Assembly: GCA_003342895.1 (NCBI GenBank)
Contig: PTFA01000395.1
Location: 444,394 to 508,393 of the forward strand
Length of the DNA stretch: 64,000 bases
From: Casuarius casuarius
Taxonomy: Eukaryota > Chordata > Aves > Casuariiformes > Casuariidae
Direction of reading: 5' to 3'
In this document: one piece after another, positions 35,881 through 48,862 of the stretch
Layout of the letters: each line of letters opens with the position of its first letter
How positions within the stretch are numbered: position 1 is the stretch's first letter
Notes under the pieces: model-generated
Databases searched by the model: none
Seen by the model: only the letters and a program-made list of their open reading frames with translations
What the model was told of the DNA's origin: nothing
Position numbers and translations under genes: made by a program

Positions 35881-38800
35881 GTCAACCCTTTCGTTTGCCT
35901 CCTCTCTTGATAAGCGTGCCCCCAGGTTAGGCTCTTTGGACTTTGGCACTCATTTGAACAGCTGCAGAGCTTGAAAATGGTGCAGAAACTAATTTTGCTA
36001 AGATAAAAAGAGCTGCTTTGCGATGTTAGCTTCCTGATTTCATAATCATGTCCCACAAGTATTATTTGGAGGGGACAGGCAAATTCTAGTGATCTGTGGG
36101 TGGCAAAAAGTATCCATCTTCCCCATCCCTCTCTTTTTCCACCCTCACCATTCCCATTCCCAAATTTGCTATAGCTGGGATTGGGACACAATATGGAGAG
36201 ATACATCTCCTCTGTACAAGGGGAGATGGGGGTGACTCATCGGTTAGTCAAGCTGAATACCCTTTCACCCACTTCTCAATCACAAAAGACATCAAAGTTT
36301 CAGTTTTGCTAATGGAAAATTAGCTCATTCCAAAAAAGTAAATGCCTCCTCCGATTGCCTCCCTTCCTCCACGCGAACCCAATATGTTGCTGATCTCATT
36401 TCTCAAGGAATATCTCATCTGTTCTGTAATGGCTCTGTCACTTCAGTTTATTCTGAAGCAATGCGTGATGTTCGCTTTGTTATAACAACCACCTCCACGC
36501 AGCAGCTGTTTCGGCCACTCACTTCAGCCCTTGCTCACACATTTGTCTCCACTCAGATGAGCCGCCCTGGCTGAAATGCTCCCGCAAAGAAGCACGGCAC
36601 CTGACAGACCTCTACGTAGCCTGACCGTGGGCAGGATGGGCAGCAAGCAGAAACCTCTCTGCCCCAGCACTGCAGCTCTGCTGTCGTGCTCTTGCTCCCC
36701 CTCTTCTTTGAAAGATTGCAGTGAGTCAAAGGGACTCACGGTTCTGGTGAACACCCCCGTGTCTGGAAGTCACTGCCCAGCAGGGACCTGGCCCTCAGTG
36801 GGACCCAACTGCATGCCAGCGCTGGCCAAGGAAGGGATAGAGGCTGCTCAGTGGCTGAGGCAGCCTCTGATGCCCTCAGATCCAAAGGACAGTGGTGATT
36901 TAGGGACCTATGCACATGAAGGCTGTATAACAGCTTCTCCTTTGCAAAAGCAAGTGCTCATTGACACTTGCTGCCCCCCCCCGGCCTCCCCGCCACCTCT
37001 CCACCATGCACACCCAGCCAGTTTCCTTCCCTGGGGAAAAGGCAAGTCTTGAAATGATTCTGGGCCTTTCTTGGTGCCTGGCATTCATCCTCTCAAGCCC
37101 AGGAGCTTCTCTGCACACCAGCCACCACGTGAAGGGCTAGGCTCAGCAGCACGACCCACAGCAGCCTGTCAGCTACTCCATCGGTCCACGTGCAGCACCT
37201 CCTGGCCTGTTCCTGCACTGGCTGCCGGAGCTGCCAAGACGCAGCGATACCTCCCAGGCTCAGCAATACCTCCTGGCCTTCTGGCGCTTGGCAGAGTGCT
37301 GGCCTTGTGTGGGGGTGAGAACAGCAAGGGGGGGCAAAACCGTTCCCTAGGGAGGTAAGCAGCCTGGTGGGTCCAGCGCTAACCCTGCCCAGCCTGGCTA
37401 TCTTCCGCCCCAAAAGTAGTAGTGACGGTGCTCAGCCATTGCCTTTTGGTTACGTGTTGCACCCATTTAACAACACTACACCGGCAGGAGAGACTGCTCT
37501 GTGCATGGCTCTGTCAGACCCCAACCCTCCCTCTGCCCCCCGCCCCCGCCTCAGCAGACGTCAACAGTGCTCTTGGGGAGGCTGTGCGATGCCCCTCAAG
37601 CTGGCTCACCAGGATGCCCCAGACCCCTCTGCAGCCAAGTGGGGCTCCCAGGCAGCGCTGTGCTCCCCAGGTCTGGCTGCCTCCCAGGAAATCCTGGTCT
37701 GATCCCTCCCGTACACTGAGAGATGCCCAATGGGACTGATGTGCTGGAGGGCACGAGGAAACCATGTTGGCAACCCACTCTGGCAATATGTTTCTCAGCC
37801 TGCAGCTCTTGCAGTAAGTAATGTAAGAAAACACCTGTTTCACACCCTGCCATGAACTATTTACAGCCATTGGAGACCTTGCTGGGTGGCTATGCAATGT
37901 ACTTATCCGCTCTGCACAGTATCTCTGTTTATTTTCAAATGAATAAGCTTGCAATGTTCCAATGAATGCTTTTCCCAAGCACAGGGCATTGCCCCAGCCT
38001 TGACAGCTTATTGGGTTGCAGTAAATATTATAATAAAAGCTGGCGAATCTAAATTTGCAAGTCTGATTGCTGTGGTTTCAATTATTAAAGGCACGCACCG
38101 TTTAAGGACACTTCCAGTACTTTGTGTATTGTAGCAGCTCCATGAGGTTCACCGTTAAGAGACCAGGTGCTTTTTCTGGCAAAGAGCTAGCACAGGGCTG
38201 TCCTGAGTAGACTTTATGGGGTGATTTTGTCCCACATGTAGCCAAGAGTAATTTGTTGGATCGGGGTTTCCAATCCAAAGGGATATTTTTGTCTCACCTA
38301 CTTAAAAAATGCATTATGCACAAATTCTCAAGGTTGTCTTTTGCACTTTGCTTACAAAGAGCTAGCACGAGTGCTGGGACCTGGCCCAGGGCATTTTGCA
38401 GGGTCAGGGGCGTGGAAGGCACATGGCATCCTGCACGGCTCAGTGTGCAATTCATTGCTAAATGTTTCACTCACCTGGTTTTCTAGTGTGCCCTATTCTT
38501 CCTCAGAGATGTTCTTTACTGAAGATGCAGTGCTGCCCTGGGTGCACTCTGATCTGATCTAGCATGTTATGTGTATCTTTTCACACAGAGGGCTAGTCTG
38601 AGGGCTTGGCAAGGGTTCAGGACATGAGACCTGGGCTACTTATACCTGAGGCATAGCTGCCTTTTTTATTTAGAGACATCTGTGTGAAGGAAAAGTCCAT
38701 TAGACCATCTCATGGCCAGCTTCTGCAGAGATGTGCTGCAGTAGTACACATCATTGCTTCCTGCTTGGGGGTCTTCTGAGTGACTGTCAGACAGTGGTGG

Positions 38801-41800
38801 GAGGTGACCTTCATGGAAAGAAGAAGGGCTTGCCTTGGTCTGAGAGCCTCTGTGATGCGCTGCTAAGCCTCCTGAGAAATCAGAGGCTGAATGTTAACTG
38901 GGGGCAAAGACAAGGTGCTAGTCCCAGAGACTCTCGATCTCTGCCTGTACTCTGATGCCACTGCTCCCTGCTCCCTAAGAGTGGAAAGGTGCCAGCAGGT
39001 CCATCCGTCAACTGCTGCCTGCTGGAGGCTGAGCTGGCTTCCTGGGGTAGCGATCACCCTTTTTGCTCTGTTCCTTAGCCTGCTGGCCAGTATCAGATAG
39101 GGCAGCAGGTTGACAGACCTGTGCAGCAGGTCTTGCAGTCTTATGGTTGCAGCTCAGGGAAGAGGAGTTTCCTTTCATACCCCCATAACATCACTTGTGC
39201 AAAGGCTAAAGCTTAATCAACCTTGGAGTGCATGCTTTGCAAGGACTAACCGGTAGCCCTGGAGTAAGCTCTCAGCACATCTTTGTGTAACGAGCAAACA
39301 CCCTGTTTCTGGAGCTGACTCACTGAGCTGACTGCGTGTGCCAGTGATCTGTCTCTGCCTCAGCCTGGTGCTGCGCCTCTGTCCCCTCGTTGTCCTCACC
39401 TAACACCTACGTGATGTGACCTCTCTGGTATCCCTCAACCTGCATGGGATACTGAATCTTTCTCTAGTCTAGATGAGATTGTCAGAGAGGAGCACTCACA
39501 TCCCTCAGTTCTCACTCTGCTGGAAGAGAAATTCCAACTCTTGGGCACAAATTTAGCTCCTTTCTTACAGTGAAATTACTTTTAAATTACAGACTTTAGA
39601 CAACAGATTGTGAAACAGAAGTAACCAAATGAGATGCATTCAAGGAAATATGACTCTGGCCTAATTTTGAGGATTCTCTTCTGCCATTTTAATTCTTCCT
39701 GTGTTATAGCCCTGGCAAGGAATGGTATCGCCTGCAGATTGAGTGCACAAGAGGAAAGTGATTTACAGTGCTGAGAAGGAGAGGGGAGCTTGGGTTCAAA
39801 TTCTTTTCATTATGCTCTGTTAGGCGATACAGTTGAAGTTAAGTGCCTGGCAGGAAAATCAAACATCGATAGGGTTTGGTTCATTTTACATGGCTCCTGG
39901 GGCTGCATTTCTTTCTAAGGCTTTGAAAAGAGTTCCTCCTACACCAGTCACACTTCACCATGCCAGACGATAGCATAGTCTTGGCCAAGACATCATCTGG
40001 AAGGAGAAGAATTTGCTGCCATTAACTGAATAGGAACCGGCCAGAGCTGAGGCTGCCCCATGCTGCAGGGTTGCTTTTGATCGTCACACTTTCCAGAGAG
40101 GCAGCAGCAGCAAACCATAAGATAGGTAGATAGACAGACAACATTTTCCGCCGGGGGACCGGAAAGCCAATAGCAGATTTCAGAAGTGCCTACAGAGGAC
40201 ATTAATACTGATTCCAACTCCGAGTTCCAGAGGACCTTAATCCATTCTGTACTACACAGCAGTTCTGCAGCCTGAGAGATCTTTTCCTTTTACAGCAGCC
40301 ACAATGCAGCCACACTGCTTTTCCTAACGATTTGCAGTACCCTCTGTCTAGAAGATATCCTCAGCCAACAGGATCCACCAGCTCTATAGCTACTTCAGTC
40401 AGCAAACCAATGTAAAGTGCAGAAGATGACACGGAATCAGGCCTACGGTTCTCCATATACATCGCCAGTTCATCCTCTGCAGGCCCCATGTCTCCTCATC
40501 CAGAATAAGCTATTGACTGAAACACACCCATGGGGCATGTTTTCCACTGGCAGACCAAATTTACATCAGCATAGCTATATGGAAGCTGACCTAAGTCCCT
40601 CTTTGCTAATGGGAGCCTAATGTAATTAAATGGAGCTGAATCAAATGCATGGGATGCTCACCTTGTATTCAGAACATCAGCACCCTCAAAAAACATGTTC
40701 CTTCTGCTAAGAAGGAAATTTGATCAAACCCTCCTGCCTTTCCCAAAGCAGCTTTCATAATGACCACAGCTCTTCTCTTTCCCTGCATCTTCCTCATTAT
40801 GTCTTTCTACCAAGCAGTGTGTTGATGCTTTTAAGGGGTGAGGCCCAGACTGGCTCTGCTTTTCCATCTGGTTTCAATCTTGCAGGGACTGAATTACACA
40901 TCTCAGTTTTCCTCCACGGTCTCCCCAACATACTCTTCTTGACAGTCATTTGCCTGCTGGGTTTTAAAAGGCACCAGTGTACTCACACACACATCCGGCA
41001 CGTGCATATCCACAAACACTGAAACCAGCAGGGAAGATCATTCCAGCCCCTGGAAAGACCAAAACTGCTTGTTATTCAGGGAAGAGATATTGCTGTTTAT
41101 TCTCTGGGAGGGAACAGTCTCCATCACAACATGGAGGATAATTTCCCGCTGCTCTGTACAGGCAGAGTAGGATGGCTCCCTGCCACATCTGAAGCTGGAT
41201 CAGCAGATTGGATTCTTTCTTAAAGGAAGGTGTTTCATTCTCAGTAATCTTCCTGATCAGTGAACTAGGGCTACGACTTGGACATGTCCAGCCAGTACTT
41301 ATTTTAAAACAGACCTACTGGACTTACTGTGCTGGATTTACTGCACTTCTTGATCCTTCAAGTGGAGAGATCTGGCCACTGGAGACCAGCTGTGAGCACA
41401 GATGATACCCACCAGAGTGCTTCCTGGGTAGAGTGACTTGTCTCCTTCTCAGACATTGGGCAGAAATGCAAGTGTGTATTTATATGAACCATTCTGTGAA
41501 GGATACAGGGACAAATTTCCAAGCTATAGGAGACTCAAGCAGAAATCCTTGGATCTGGGATGCCAAAGTTGTGATGTAGGACTTGCCTTCTTACATCCAG
41601 GTATGTCTCTTAAGTTCATGGCATTGTTATGGCTAGAAAAATAAAAGTAGGCCTGATATCACTGATTGTAATCTAAAAAAAGAAGTATCTTCCAAAGTCA
41701 GGAGCAAGGCAGCCACTGCCCCAAGGGAACTATGGGCAAAGGAACTTATTTCCCCATTTTGAAGCTGGTAAAATATGAACGTTGCTGTTAAATGTCCTGA

Positions 41801-44730
41801 AGAACCTGGTACCTGGTAACTTGGAAATTATTTCCTCAGAGCCAATGCTGTAGCTCCAGAAAATTCCACTCAGCTATCTTCCACATTTTTTGATGGGCTT
41901 CGTGTGATCCAGCAATGACAGGAAAAGCCATAGCATACCTGTATCCAGCCGCCAGCCTGTGAAATCCTTGGTTATTGGATAAAATGCATTACTAGAAGCT
42001 AGATCGGAGACTGGAACTCAGGACCCAGCTTGCATACTTCCTAATCACTATTTTAGAGTCCTACACACTCACTGTAGTTGAGATCTCACCACAAAATCAT
42101 CCTTCCTCCTTGTCTGAGCAACAGTCAATGCTCTGGCTGTGCAGATCATCAGCCTAGACCAACAACAGCCACAGAACCAAATGCTGACATCTTTCATCTT
42201 TGTTTATTGTGTGGTTAGTCATGCTGTAAAACAGGTAATCAAAGTTGGAGTGCAGGACAGGACTGGGTTCAAAGGTGCTCCGATGTGACCCATCCAGAGC
42301 TTTTTTGACAGTCCTGGCCACTGTTTAGAGAACTAAAAGGCAACTGTGTGAGCTGATGTCTGACTATGACCAAGAAAGTTATCCAATTGAAAAAGATAGC
42401 CTTAGGACTGTTAAAAACTTGACCATAATAATGAACAGCTCAGTTAATGAGGGGCAAGCCTCAAAGCATTGTAAATTATCCACCTGGCAACTTTTGAAAG
42501 ATCAAGACCCCTAGACTCTGCAGAAGGACGGTATTAGAAGCAATCTGAGTTACTGATCTCTTTGGACATAGCAGTGAGGAAGATCCTACTGCATCTCTCA
42601 GCTATGGAAGAAGTCACAAAGATGGCTGAACACTGGAAAGATGCATTATGATGCAGAGACCATGAGATGTTCCGCCAGAGAGAAGAAGGAACAAAAGCAG
42701 GATTATAACCCTACTTAATGCATAAAATGAGGTAGGATGAGAGCCTTCCTTAAAGCATGTAAAATGAACTGAATCCTAGAGGTTATCATTTGAGATGTCC
42801 TGGGTCTCGAGCTTAGTGGCTGGTGCTGTTGCAAACAGGCATAGGAGCAGAGCTAAAGGCTATCACTGTATTTACTCAGGCACCTGCACAGCCTAAAAAC
42901 AAACTTCCTGGAGCTGTGCGACCCCCGTTGTACTTCCTGCACATGAGTACTGAGGCACAAGTCTCTGCAGAATCCTCCGGGCCCCTGGACACCTGACCGA
43001 TCAGGTCCAGTTCATGTGGTTGCAGACTAGCACACCATATACACTCACTGAAAAACAGTTTATTTCCCAGAGCTCCTGACGCGATGCAGTGGGGGACTAG
43101 AACTCCTCCAAAGAGGACAGGCCTAGGAGCAAGCATGGGAACCATGCGGAAGTCTTCCCATTGCCTTGCAGGCAGGGCTGGGCGCACAGCATGCACCGGT
43201 GATTTTTGTCAATGGTTGCAGCTGTGATGGAAATTACAACCCCTAACAGGCTGGTTTAAATTTACCAACAATTTATATTTGATCAAGAGCAGAAATACTG
43301 GTCAGAGGAAGGTATACAGTGATACCTGAAGAACAGGCTCTGCTGACTCACAACCCAGCCTGCTCTTCGGGATGGTGAGTGAGCGAAAGGCAGTTTAACC
43401 AGCGCCCAAAGAGAAATTCTTTTGACGGTAGGGGAGCCTCTGGGGAAAGGGGTCATAGCTCTGTGGTGCCTGTGGTAGCAAGTTACATGCAGAGGAACTT
43501 TTGAGATGAGTGACAGCTGAGCCCTAGAGCAGGACCTGACACCGTTTGCCCTCCTATGGAGGCCTTGGCCAGCCCTGAAGGGAAGCCAGCCAAACCCAGA
43601 GATTAGGAGCGAGGTCAAGGTTAGATGACAGAGCAGTTAATTTATACTAAATGACCTTGGCAGAGGTGCACGTCAGCACTGAACCGTCCATCCCATGGCT
43701 GGCTGCCCACAATCAGCTAACCTGAAGTAGAGGATTATTCATCTGCACTGATGACTATATGTCAAGCAACTCTGTCCTGTTCTCCATCCTTTACACTAAT
43801 CTGCTCAATCAGATGAACCTCTTGCAAGCAGTGATAGAAGCAATACACATTTTGGAGGAATAAATCAGAACACAAGCATTACAGCGGTGCAACAACACTG
43901 CAAGGATGATTTAAGAGCCTGGAAACTAGAAAGACATGATTTTTGGCAGGCTGAGGCTTTAAAAAGAGCAGTGAGGAAAGCAGAGAACTCTGTTTTTACA
44001 AGTGTTGAAGATGGACGGGGTGTGTGGGGGGGGGCGTCTTTTTAAATGAGCCCTTGTGGTGGCTTGTGTCTGATGTCTTAGACAAACACTTTGCTTTCAT
44101 CTGCCTTTTCTGTTTTAAATGAGTCTGGTTTATAATTAGACCACTTGAGTTTCACGATCAAATTAATCTCTGCCATAATATACCAAAGACTCTAGAGTTA
44201 AATTGAAGATGCTTTGACTGGATTATTCTGACGGGTTCCAGTTGGCCAGCTGCTCCTTCCTTTATAACAGTTTTTGGGTATCTCAGTCCCTTGACTTCTG
44301 AAGTGTCATGTTTGAGGCCTTTTGTTCAGAATGTATCATAGAGAGGAAACATAGATGGCTGGTAAAAGGAGATGAGAGAGAGAAATTTGATTAAGATTTT
44401 TTTTTCCTCATCTAGCCTCTGTCATTTGCATGGCTGTGGCCAAAAAAAATGCACAATAAATGCTGGCTCACCATAAAGAAGAGCAAATTCAGGGATGAAA
44501 AGACAATGTACATCACTCAATACAACATGGGTGCTACGAATTCCAAGGGTCACTGCTCAAAAGGGCCATGGGATCAAGGTCTCTACATCCTTCAAATCCT
44601 CTGGCCACTGCTGCTAAACTCTCACACTCTTCTCTGAGTACAGTATTCAAAACAACCATATGTTTGCACTAGCACCAGGAGCTGCAGGCCAGAGCCTTGG
44701 CCTTTGCTGCATGATGCACTGTGCAAAACC
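35881..44730. other. Intergenic sequence, no gene seen
   Basis: No spliced or intact coding sequence is recognised. The stretch has a C9 run (36974-36982) and a G9 run (44026-44034), and is GC-rich with scattered chance open frames from about 36.5 to 37.7 kb. Nothing else stands out. Confidence 0.7.
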
Positions 44731-44820
44731 AGAACAAAGAGACAGTCCCTGCCTCAAAGGATTTACAATCTAAAGCATCATTATCCTGTAGTAAAAGCAA
44801 TTAAATGAGACAGACAAGGA
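44731..44820 (+). repeat. Old SINE/LINE-tail-like fragment
   Basis: The words AAAGAGACAGTCCCTGCCTC, AAAGGATTTACAATCTAAAG and ATGAGACAGACAAGG occur in the order of a common amniote repeat (GACAGTCCCTGCC, GCTTACAATCTAA, GACAGACA). I cannot name the exact family. Confidence 0.5.
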
Positions 44821-47800
44821 TCTGACTGCAAAGTCAAAGCAGGACTGCAATTCCTTGCAATGCCTTCGCATGAATGTGATAAGAAATAATCTAATTTAAC
44901 TCTGTCCACTGCCAATGATTTTACAGACACTAAATAGTTCAGGAACAGTGCCCCTAAGCAAGACTTCTGTAGGCTAGAAAGGTAGAGGGTCAAGCATTTT
45001 TTGTAAAATTCTATAATACTGTTAGACTCTTTTCTCCGTGAATGTGCACACCCAGGAGAGACGGAAGGATACCAGCTACTTTTTGAGGCCCTCCTGTGTG
45101 TAAGTGCATGTCTATCTTTGAAATGTGTTGCAGGGCAATTCTGTTTTTTCAGACCAAAAGGATGGCATTCAACCACAAAACTGTCTACCAAAACCCTCTG
45201 GTGCTCATAGGAATGTTGTTAAACCCCTGTTAGTAGGTTTACAGACATGCTAATGCAGCCCAAGAGACTCACTAAGGGGTGAGGGAGAGAAGTGTGACCA
45301 AATCAGACTTTCAGCAGTTCAAGGAGGCTCCCATCTAGAACGATATCCCATATCCTGCTGCTGGAGATGGGACACCACAGCAGAGGGAGGAAGGAGGTGA
45401 TGGGGGTTTCTGACGTGCCTCCAGGACTCAGCCATACATTCACTCCAGCCCTGCAATGGAAATGGGGGATTGTTGCAAAAAATCACTATCACTGGGTTGT
45501 GGTAAACCTTTGTAGCTGACCTTCCTCTCAATCTCTCCTCTCTTTATCTCAGTATCATCTCATCTCAACAGCTGCTTTCAGCTGGACAATCCAGAAGCAC
45601 TGGCCTGTCAGAGGGAGCAACTCCAGAGAAGGAGCTGAGAGAGCTCACAGAGGGCTTTCATCCTCCTCTTTCTGCTGTGAATGTCTGGCACCCAGTGTTT
45701 GTGAGATACATCAACCTCTCTTGAGTGAGGAGCAGAGATTCGTCATGAAGAGGAATCACCAAAACCTTTTGCTCAGCCTGATGCCAAACCTCCGAAACCC
45801 ATTGCTTGCAGCTGAGCATCCCATAGCAGGCCCCTAAGAAGCTCCCCATGCACACAGCACTGTGGCAGAGCAGAGCAACCCACAGCTGTTTGCTAAATAT
45901 GCCTGGTGCTTATTCCAAAATATCGTGTTGCAGCCTGGCTGTGCTGGTGTGGGAAAGAAACAATGATGTTGGGACAACGACCTTTCAAGATTATACTGCT
46001 TGCTGGGCAGCTCTCCTTCCCTGTTTAACACAGACATGCAAAGCCTGCAAAAGCATCTTTGCTCTGTCTCAAAGAAGGAAAAAAAGTTATGTTCTCTTTG
46101 CCGCTGAGCTTAGGAGTCACTACCACTATTTTCAGACAAGCCACCAGGGAAAAACAAGATGCTTTTAAAGGAATACTCCCATTAGTACTCCAGCACCCAA
46201 ACTGTGCTTGCTGGAGTTGGCCTCCTTCCCTGTTCAGTCTCAAAGTGTTAGCTCGGTTCTAGTGAAATTTAGTGGTATTGTCCAGGTAGATTTGCTGCAG
46301 CAATCCCTGGTAAGGGCTGCATGGAAAGAGTCCCATAGCTCTGGCTGTTAGACACTTAACCTCTTGCTCGGGTTGTTATTACCAGTGAAATCCCAGCCAC
46401 CTGCCATCAGCATATTTTTCTTCCTGAAGCAGAGGAAAACTTTTTCCCCTATTTTCCCCCTTCTTTTTCCCCTTTTTGCAGCAGAGAGAGGCTGAGGATT
46501 GCAGTTTAATACCTGGTTCAGGAATTCACCATGCCAGAAGCAAGGGCCAGATGGGAGTGAGTCTAATAACTGCCACGAAGGTGGCTGAAATGCTTCATAA
46601 ATCATTTTTGCAAGATTCTAAGGTACTGTGGAGAATTTCTGCTCCTTGCTGAGGAGGGGGTGGCATGTGGCTTTGCTTCCCCAATGCCACCTCATACTGG
46701 CCACCTGCCTGCACTGCTTCCCATGGGTGGTGCCAGCAGCGACTGGGGGACCATGTCTCAAGGCTTTGGGGTGGGCAGGCAGGCAAGGAAGCCTTGTCCA
46801 GTTTGGCCTGGCCTTTGTGTCACTCTCTCCCCTCTCCTCCTTTCAGTCCCTGTCCTAAGACAGAGGGAGAGGAGCTGGGTGGAGGCTGTGCTGGTGGCAT
46901 GTCCAGGGGCATACCCAGGACCTCCCTCCCCAGGGGATGGGGGGTCTCCAGCCTCTTATTCCTGGTTAAAAATGAGGGCCATTCTGGCCCAGCCAGCTCA
47001 GCGTGTTGCTTGGATTCTTCCCCACATGGCACATGTGGTCCCCAAAGCATCCTGGCTGCAGCTGTCCCCATGGTCCTGGCTGGACCTGGCCTTGACCAGG
47101 CAGCCAGAGCAGTTAGGGACACTGCTTGGGTCAGCGTGAGGCACACAGACTGACACCAGCCCTGCTCCTGCGGCCTTTTGGCAAGAGTTACCCCCAAATC
47201 CTCAACCAGGTACTGTAAATATTTGAGTTTCTAGAGGAAGAGCAGCCTTGTTTCCCTACTGAAAACCCCCAAAACCCCCAGAGAGGAAATTTTTCTTTGG
47301 TCCTCGTGGTAAGTCTCCACTCTCTGAGAAGCAAAGAGTCAATATGACTACAAAGTTTCTGCAAAAGCCCCTTGAAGTGCTAGAAAGGCAGAGGTGCTCT
47401 TAATGGTTTAGGAGATGGGAAGGCTCACATGTCTGTATCTGTCATGGCACACTGGAAATCTTCAGCTTCTTGAAGAGCTGATGTTTGGGGGGGGTATTGA
47501 CCTTTTATCTTGGGAAGTTATTTTATTTAGCTGCTCTTCCCCCTCTTTAGGACGTCACAAGTGCTCTGGCAGGCACCATTAGAACAAACATTTTTGAAGA
47601 AAATACACAAAAAGCTTTAATGAAACTATTAGCGAACTACCTGAAAGGAGCTAATCCAAATACAGAGAGTTGCGAGATTTTAATGGTTCTGATTTGGTCC
47701 CTCATGAAATTGTGGTAAGGACAGTTAAACCACAGTGCTGGGCTGCTTGTCAGCTTCTTTTTGGAAAAGGTTAAATTCAATAAAAAGAGGATAAAAGAGA

Positions 47801-48840
47801 GTGGATTCAACACATCTTATTCCTAAAATTTGACCACAAGATTGTATTCATTTCATTGCAAGCCTTGAAGTTCTGGGCACTGTTAAATACAGAATGACAG
47901 CTATGTGTTGGATGTGCAGTGTGCAACGAAAATAGTTCAGAATCTACTAACTTGCAGCAAAATATTTTTATAATACTGTGTATTAGCTTTTAATGACAGT
48001 GGCAACAAGAGCTCCAACAAAGTTGCATAATCCTCTAACTCTTGCTTTCAAGTACTTGGAAATTTCAAAAAATAGCCATATTCGGTTTGAAATCTTCCAA
48101 ATTTCCCTCTGCTAGACAGAGATATTGTGAGAGCATGTGCCTGTATGATTTTGTTGTTATTGTGTTAGGGTCAACTCATTAAATAAAACATCTTGAATTT
48201 CAATAAGAAGCTAACCAAAACAAACCAATAAAACCTGTTCTCCTTGCAGTGAGCATGAGCACAGGCAGTGCTGAGACAGTTGTGAGTAAGAAACTGAGAT
48301 CTGGCAGTCGCTTGCCCCTGCTGACATGTGTTTTGCAGAGTTTTCTTAGAAATTAGTTTTGACAGACCCATTTTTGCATGAGCAAAGTAGTTCAGATCTC
48401 TTCATTTCCCTCCTCCTCCAGAGATATCCTTTTCTTCTCCTTCCTGAAAGGAGCCAGGTTCCTTGTCACAACAGCTCCACTGTTGGCCTGCAGTCCAGTT
48501 TCCCAGCTCGGAGGGTTTTTGGCTTGGCTTCTGTTCCTGCTCTTCTGAACCTGTCTTGAACCACCTCCTCTGTCCAAGCTGCTTTGTCAGTTCAGTGTCT
48601 TCCGAAGGCTGCGCCAGCAATTGCACCGAGGACAGAAACTGTCTCTTCACTCGAAGTGGATTCCACTTTTTATTCTGTCCTCTTGTTTCCTTCTTTCTTT
48701 GCCTGAGAGATGGCTTTGTATGTTGTCTCCATTTATGCCCAAGCCTAAGAGAGAATCACAATTCAGCAAGAAAAAAAGCTGCAACACCTGTGGTGCAAAA
48801 AGTGCTGGAAAATTTCTGTTTGGAGAAGCTCAAACAAAAA

Positions 48841-48862
48841 CACCAAAAAAAAATTTTTGGTG
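48841..48862. repeat. Perfect A/T-core hairpin
   Basis: CACCAAAAA, a spacer AAAA, and TTTTTGGTG form a 9-bp stem. It sits in an A-rich tract of a region that looks like a decayed repeat. Confidence 0.65.

Noticed and set aside
35361..36206. 281-codon open frame on the minus strand through the CpG block
   Set aside because: The peptide is Arg/Ala/Gly/Pro-rich and without recognisable motifs, and other frames over the same bases are also open, as expected in a CpG island.
46660..47153. Two overlapping open frames of 159 and 162 codons on the plus strand
   Set aside because: Both are open only because the stretch is GC-rich and poor in stops. Neither has a domain, splice-consistent ends or a plausible start context, and they cannot both be real.
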